Assembly (NCBI RefSeq): GCF_014841115.1
Contig: NZ_JACYTP010000003.1
Coordinates: forward strand, 310,001-374,000
DNA length: 64,000 nucleotides
Direction of reading: 5' to 3'
Source of the DNA: Photobacterium arenosum
GTDB taxonomy: Bacteria > Pseudomonadota > Gammaproteobacteria > Enterobacterales > Vibrionaceae
How positions within the stretch are numbered: the stretch's first letter is position 1; each line of letters opens with the position of its first letter. The position numbers and the translations under genes are program-made. The notes beneath the pieces were generated by a model. The model worked only from the letters and a program-made list of their open reading frames with translations, had not been told where the DNA came from and ran no database searches. Positions 58,437-64,000 of the stretch are shown piece after piece.

Positions 58437-59470
58437 CTAAGCCGTATCAAAGCAAAATTGTATTTGATGAGAAGGACGCCGAGCCGCCAGGCCCGGATCT
58501 GAAAAGTCGGCTGGAATTTGCCGGGCAGGACAGCTTTTTGCCCGCCGCAGCCGAAGAGGAATCTGATTCGCAGGCCGAAGCGCAATTGGAGAAAACGCTG
58601 GGAAAATCGTCTTCCCGGGGACGCTGGCTGAAAACCTTGCTGCTGGGCGGCATCGGACTGACGATGTGGCAGAGCGTTGATTATGTTGCCAGCGCCTATC
58701 TGAGCGGTGACTGGTTGTCACTGGGCTGGAGTGTGCTGGTGGCCTCGGTAGCTGCAACGGGTATCGGTGTGCTTGGCCGTGAATGGCTCAGGCTGCGCCG
58801 CCTCAAAGATCGCCAGACAGAACGCGAGCAGGCTGAAATGTTACTGGCCGCCGAGGGCATCGGGCAGGGGAAAGCATTTTGTATCCGCCTGGCCAAGCAA
58901 GGTGCAATTTCGGCTGAGAACCCGGGTTACAGCCGTTGGCAGGCGTCTTTGGCGGCAACACATAATGATGCGGAAGTGCTGGCCATGTATGACCAGCTGG
59001 TGCTCAGTCAGCAGGATAAGCAAGCCAAAAAGCTGGTGGTTAAATATGCGCGGGAAGCCGCCCTGATGGTCGCGGTCAGCCCGTTAGCGATTGCTGATGT
59101 GTTGCTGGTCGCCTGGCGGAATTTTCGTCTGATTGATCAGATAGCGGCAGTCTATGGTATCGAGCTCGGCTACTGGTCGCGTATTCAGTTGTTCAAGCTG
59201 GTATTGAAAAATATGGCCATAGCCGGTGCCAGTGAGCTTATCACCGACAGCAGCATGGATATCTTGTCTGTGCATCTTGCCGGTCGACTGTCTGCCAGAG
59301 CCGCGCAAGGATTGGGTGTGGGTTTGTTGACGGGCCGTCTTGGCCTTAAGGCCATGAATCTGATGCGTCCGTTACCCTGGCAACCGGAACAAGCCCCGGC
59401 ATTGAGTGATATTCGTCGTGACTTACTCAGCCGACTGGGCGGGGATAAAGCAGAAAAACCGGCAGACTGA
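58433..59470 (+). CDS. ycjF: YcjF inner-membrane protein (TIGR01620/DUF697)
   Basis: 345-residue protein. An acidic cytoplasmic N-terminus (about 65 residues) is followed by two membrane segments (about residues 67-118), then a charged loop and a C-terminal DUF697 region with hydrophobic AREAALMVAVSPLAIADVLLVAWRN and GLGVGLLTGRLGLKAM. Coupled to ycjX by ATGA overlap. Function unknown, probably envelope stress. A terminator follows. Confidence 0.92.
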   Translation: MTKPYQSKIVFDEKDAEPPGPDLKSRLEFAGQDSFLPAAAEEESDSQAEAQLEKTLGKSSSRGRWLKTLLLGGIGLTMWQSVDYVASAYLSGDWLSLGWSVLVASVAATGIGVLGREWLRLRRLKDRQTEREQAEMLLAAEGIGQGKAFCIRLAKQGAISAENPGYSRWQASLAATHNDAEVLAMYDQLVLSQQDKQAKKLVVKYAREAALMVAVSPLAIADVLLVAWRNFRLIDQIAAVYGIELGYWSRIQLFKLVLKNMAIAGASELITDSSMDILSVHLAGRLSARAAQGLGVGLLTGRLGLKAMNLMRPLPWQPEQAPALSDIRRDLLSRLGGDKAEKPAD

Positions 59471-59484
59471 TGCCCTGAATTACA

Positions 59485-59510
59485 ACGACCAGCCGTAACA
59501 TGCTGGTCGT
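59485..59510 (+). terminator. Intrinsic terminator after ycjF
   Basis: ACGACCAGC/GCTGGTCGT stem with an 8-base loop, followed by TTTTTT. Confidence 0.85.
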
Positions 59511-59684
59511 TTTTTATCCGATTAACGGCGTTTAGAAACAAAAAGTATTTTCTGCTGCCATTTCATCACGATATAGCTCTCACCTTCGGGCATTGCCGTC
59601 TTGACGACACACCGACTTCCGCGCACACTTCTTTTCGTGTCACGAATTGTTGACAGTTTTGTCTGGAGCGAAAAGGCAACCACT

Positions 59685-61220
59685 ATGAGACTACAAGTCT
59701 TTTGTGTCGATCGGCTTGGGATGACCCGTGAACTGCTGGATATTCTGGCGAGCCGGGAACTGGATCTGCGGGGAATCGAAATCGACCGCAGCGGTATTAT
59801 TTATCTCAATTGTCCGGAAATCGAATTTGAAGAGTTTCGTCAGTTAATGTTTCAAATCCGTCAGTTAGACGGAGTCACGGATGTGCGTAAAATACAGTTC
59901 ATGCCGAGCGAGCGTGAACACAAAGAATTGAAAGCCTTGCTGGAAGCACTGCCGGATCCCTTTTTCTCTGTCAATCTGCAGGGAAAAATTGATCTGGCTA
60001 ATCAGCCGGCAGAGCAGTTATTAGGCAAAACCCGCGAAGCTGTGCTGGGAGAAACCGTCCACAGTGTGCTGGGTTTCAATTTCCATCGCTGGCTGGAGAA
60101 AGACAGCGCCAAGCATTACAGCGAAATGGTGGTGTTGTCCGGCCTGGATTATCTGATGGAAGTCATGCCGGTCTACGTGGCCGATGAATCTGATAATGAA
60201 GTGCTGGCCAGTGCAGTGATTTTGCTGAAGTCCCTGTCTGAGGCCAAAATGCCGCTGGCGATGCGCAAGATCAGCGGTGACAATGGTTTTGAGCATCTGG
60301 TCGGGCAATCTTCCCGTTTCCGGCATTTGATTGCACAGGCGAAAAAACTGGCCCTGCTCGATGCACCTTTGCTGATTCAGGGTGAAACCGGGACGGGTAA
60401 AGAAATGCTGGCCAGAGCCTGTCACCAGCGTTCACTGCGGCGGGAAAAACCATTCCTGCTGGTCAATTGCGTGTCTATGCCGGATAACGCCGCCGAAACC
60501 GAGTTGTTCGGGGTGGCCGGTACCGGTGGTGAATCCGGTAAGAAAGGCATTTTCGAACAGGCCAGCGGCGGTACGGTGTTCCTGTATGAGATTGGTGAGA
60601 TGTCCTCTCATTTGCAGGTGAAACTGTTACGCTTCCTGCAGGATGGCACTTTCCGCCGGGTCGGCGAAGAGAAAGAAGTGCGGGTCGATGTCCGGGTTAT
60701 TTGCTCCACACAGAAACGATTGCCGGATCTGGTTGCCGCGGGGCAATTCCGCGAAGATTTGTACTACCGCCTGAATGTGTTATCTCTGGTGGTTCCGCCG
60801 TTGCGGGAACGTGCGGCAGATATAGTGCCCCTGGCTGAACTTTTTGTGTCTCAGTTTGCCCAGGAGCTGCAGCAGGCGAAACCTGTGATGTCAGATAAAC
60901 TGTCCCAGATGCTGAGCCAGTATGCGTGGCCGGGCAATATCCGCCAGCTGCGCAATGTTCTGTTCCGGGCCATGACGCAGCTTGAAAGCGCCGAAATGAC
61001 GGTCGATGATATTCAGCTGCCAGAGAATGAATCGGCCAGCGTGATCAACGAAGAGACACTCGATGGCTCGTTGGATGACATCATGAAGCGCTATGAAACC
61101 GGCATCCTGACAAACCTGTACCGGAGTTACCCTTCTACGCGTAAATTGGCAAAACGATTAGGGGTGTCTCACACTGCAGTGGCGAATAAATTACGCGAGT
61201 ATGGTATCAGTAAGCCGTAA
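59685..61220 (+). CDS. tyrR: Aromatic amino acid biosynthesis and transport regulator TyrR, with altered Walker B
   Basis: Sigma-70 regulator of aro/tyr/mtr genes in response to tyrosine, phenylalanine or tryptophan. 511 residues, against 513 in E. coli. N-terminal ACT domain (MRLQVFCVDRLGMTRELLDI), PAS domain (ALLEALPDPFFSVNLQGKI), ATPase-like central domain with Walker A GETGTGKEM and no GAFTGA loop, and C-terminal helix-turn-helix RKLAKRLGVSHTAVANKL. The Walker B motif reads VFLYEIGEM: the usual Asp is Tyr301 (TAT), which is unexpected. ATG 59685 chosen on family alignment. tyrP in this window is a likely target. Confidence 0.93.
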   Translation: MRLQVFCVDRLGMTRELLDILASRELDLRGIEIDRSGIIYLNCPEIEFEEFRQLMFQIRQLDGVTDVRKIQFMPSEREHKELKALLEALPDPFFSVNLQGKIDLANQPAEQLLGKTREAVLGETVHSVLGFNFHRWLEKDSAKHYSEMVVLSGLDYLMEVMPVYVADESDNEVLASAVILLKSLSEAKMPLAMRKISGDNGFEHLVGQSSRFRHLIAQAKKLALLDAPLLIQGETGTGKEMLARACHQRSLRREKPFLLVNCVSMPDNAAETELFGVAGTGGESGKKGIFEQASGGTVFLYEIGEMSSHLQVKLLRFLQDGTFRRVGEEKEVRVDVRVICSTQKRLPDLVAAGQFREDLYYRLNVLSLVVPPLRERAADIVPLAELFVSQFAQELQQAKPVMSDKLSQMLSQYAWPGNIRQLRNVLFRAMTQLESAEMTVDDIQLPENESASVINEETLDGSLDDIMKRYETGILTNLYRSYPSTRKLAKRLGVSHTAVANKLREYGISKP

Positions 61221-61252
61221 CCTGCTTGCTGTGCTACGTCAATCACCCGGAA

Positions 61253-61275
61253 GGCCACTCAGCTAAAGTGGCCTG
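61253..61275. terminator. Bidirectional terminator, tyrR/ogt
   Basis: AGGCCACT/AGTGGCCT stem (61253-61260 with 61268-61275), followed by GATTTTGG. It overlaps the ogt stop codon. Confidence 0.6.
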
Positions 61276-61748
61276 ATTTTGGACTGGATGTGGCCATTTT
61301 CAAGGGCCCGTAAAAGGTTGATCAAATCCAGCCCAAAACGGCAACTGATTCTCGGATTCTGGCAGATCACGCGGTGACAGGGTATGAGTATAGGGATGGG
61401 ATTCACATTTTTAGCCAGTGCCACCGCCTGATGAGCTTGTTTATTACCGAGCTGGGCAGCCAGTTCCTGACTGGTGCGTGTTTCGCCATAGGGAATGGCC
61501 TGGATAGCCTGCCAGACCTGATGCTGAAAAGCTGTGCCATCGGGCGCTAAACGCAATGAAAATTGCTGACGCTGTCCTTCCAGGTATTGTTTGAGCTGAA
61601 GGGTGTACTCTTGTAATTTTTTAGGGTGATGAACCCAGCAGGGGGGAGGCTGATAGCCGTCACTGGCAATGGTGATCAGTTTCAGCCCCTGGTCGTCGGC
61701 CTGCAGATAAATCAGACCAAGCTCAGTGTTGATCAGGTCGTAGTACAT
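61263..61748 (-). CDS. Ogt/MGMT-family methylated-DNA-cysteine methyltransferase, diverged
   Basis: 161-residue relative of O6-alkylguanine DNA alkyltransferases, with the acceptor-Cys motif IPCHRVI intact near residue 126 and FQHQVWQAIQAIPYGETRTSQELAAQLG as in the family. Several usually conserved residues differ: the helix-turn-helix Arg-finger segment RAVGxA reads QAVALA, and the following GYxGG-xxx-K segment reads CRFGLDLIN. Repair activity is therefore uncertain. ATG 61748 follows GAAGG; GTG 61760 is less likely. Convergent with tyrR. Confidence 0.82.
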   Translation of the reverse strand: MYYDLINTELGLIYLQADDQGLKLITIASDGYQPPPCWVHHPKKLQEYTLQLKQYLEGQRQQFSLRLAPDGTAFQHQVWQAIQAIPYGETRTSQELAAQLGNKQAHQAVALAKNVNPIPILIPCHRVICQNPRISCRFGLDLINLLRALENGHIQSKIRPL

Positions 61749-61857
61749 AATTGCCTTCACCGGTCAGAGAGTCTTAACGGCTACCTTCAGCCAGGCACAG
61801 GGGAACGCCTCAAATGCCGGTAGCGTTAAAGTGAAAGTATAGTATGCAGAGGTCAGC

Positions 61858-62442
61858 TTGTTTCATTCAATCATGCAGCGTTCATCAACCTTAAAAGTTG
61901 ATGAACTGACAGTGCGTCTGGTGACAAATAAAGATGCGCGTCAGATAGCGTCATATTATCAGCGTAACAAACAGTTTCTCCAGCCCTGGGAACCGCTTCG
62001 GGATCCGGCTTTCTTTACTGTGGAAGGCTGGGAACGCCGTCTGACACAACTGGCAGAACTTCATAAACACCAGTTGGCGTATTATTTTGTTATCTTCATG
62101 GAAGGCTCAGAAGAAGTCTGCGGTGTCATTAATTTCAGTAACCTGGTGCGCCACCCTTTTTACGCCTGCCATGTCGGTTATTCACTGGATGAAAAATGTC
62201 AGGGCAAGGGCATTATGCGGCGGGCGTTGAATGCTGCTATACGCTGGATGTTTGACGTGCAGCAGTTTCATCGGGTGATGGCGGCTTATATACCGCGCAA
62301 TAAGCGCAGTGCGGCAGTACTGAAATCGGCGGGTTTCGAGCAGGAAGGTGTGGCTCGTGAATACTTGTTAATCAATGGGCGCTGGGAAGATCATATACTG
62401 ACGGCCCGTATTAACCCGGACTGGTCGCAACCTTCGCAGTAA
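61858..62442 (+). CDS. rimJ: Ribosomal protein S5 alanine N-acetyltransferase RimJ
   Basis: GNAT acetyltransferase that acetylates the N-terminus of S5. 194 residues. E. coli RimJ-like segments: VRLVTNKDARQIASYYQRN, LQPWEPLRDP, GVINFSNLVR, ACHVGYSLDEKCQGKGIMRRAL (acetyl-CoA loop QGKG), and HRVMAAYIPRNKRSAAVL. TTG 61858 gives the same N-terminal length as E. coli and has AGAGG five bases ahead; ATG 61873 is the alternative. Single gene with a terminator shared with pykA. Confidence 0.9.
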   Translation: MFHSIMQRSSTLKVDELTVRLVTNKDARQIASYYQRNKQFLQPWEPLRDPAFFTVEGWERRLTQLAELHKHQLAYYFVIFMEGSEEVCGVINFSNLVRHPFYACHVGYSLDEKCQGKGIMRRALNAAIRWMFDVQQFHRVMAAYIPRNKRSAAVLKSAGFEQEGVAREYLLINGRWEDHILTARINPDWSQPSQ

Positions 62443-62485
62443 CGGTTTACAGGGCGCATTAACTGTGGGCCGGTAAAACGGAAAT

Positions 62486-62530
62486 AAAAAAGCTTGCGTT
62501 TACTGTATGCTCAGTTCCGCAAGCTTTTTT
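62486..62530. terminator. Bidirectional terminator, rimJ/pykA
   Basis: AAAAAAGCTTGCG/CGCAAGCTTTTTT, 13-bp arms (62486-62498 with 62518-62530) and a 19-base loop. Confidence 0.82.
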
Positions 62531-62555
62531 CGTTTCAGCGTGTTGCTCTGACTTA

Positions 62556-64000
<1,445 letters not shown>

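Overview
The window reads as ordinary chromosome of a gammaproteobacterium of the family Vibrionaceae, or a close relative such as Photobacterium, Grimontia or Enterovibrio. This rests on high similarity to enterobacterial orthologues, Vibrio-style blocks (rnm-yciO-rluB, topA-cysB, sap-psp-ycjXF-tyrR) and roughly even base composition by eye. I see no rRNA, tRNA, CRISPR array, insertion sequence, prophage or integron. Gene density is high, and most transcription units end in clear intrinsic terminators, many of them bidirectional.

Layout. Positions 1-5220 hold a reverse-strand trp operon: promoter and TrpR operator, trpL leader peptide with attenuator, a DAHP synthase gene, then trpE-trpG-trpD-trpCF, the last cut by the window edge. 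From 5233 to 10165 come rnm, yciO and rluB, with yciK opposite, then sohB. topA follows (10678-13314). Next is an accessory stretch (13341-22828): a DMT permease, an MFS exporter divergent from an SgrR-like regulator, miaE, a choline/betaine-type ABC operon and a coiled-coil membrane protein of unknown function. cysB then leads into a methyltransferase-TSUP permease pair, a PAS-GGDEF-EAL protein, the tyrosine permease tyrP and a CinA/YfaY-like gene with TyrR boxes. The DNA precursor and replication block follows: nrdA-nrdB-yfaE with NrdR and DnaA sites, a HAD phosphatase, ubiG and gyrA. From 40413 come serC-aroA-cmk-rpsA-ihfB-lapA-lapB-pyrF. From 48946 come the reverse sapABCDF operon and pspF, divergent from pspABC at a sigma-54 promoter, then ycjXF, tyrR, ogt, rimJ and pykA. 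pykA lacks only about its first base.

How the genes connect. Aromatic amino acid metabolism recurs: DAHP synthase plus trp genes under Trp control, aroA and serC, tyrP with TyrR boxes, and tyrR itself. Envelope homeostasis is the second theme: Psp, Sap, LapAB and YcjXF. Nucleotide and replication functions (nrdAB, gyrA, topA, cmk, pyrF) form the third.

No wholly new multi-gene system is evident. The points most worth a second look are: a type I-beta DAHP synthase translationally coupled to trpE beneath the trp attenuator; a TyrR whose Walker B Asp is replaced by Tyr; a diverged Ogt-like protein; two small reading frames that look frameshifted (41549-41804 and 48734-48945); an SgrR-like regulator paired with an exporter but with no room for an SgrS-type RNA; and a perfect TyrR box in the tyrP/cinA-like intergenic region. 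Start codons below were often moved inward from the longest open frame on the basis of ribosome binding sites and family length.
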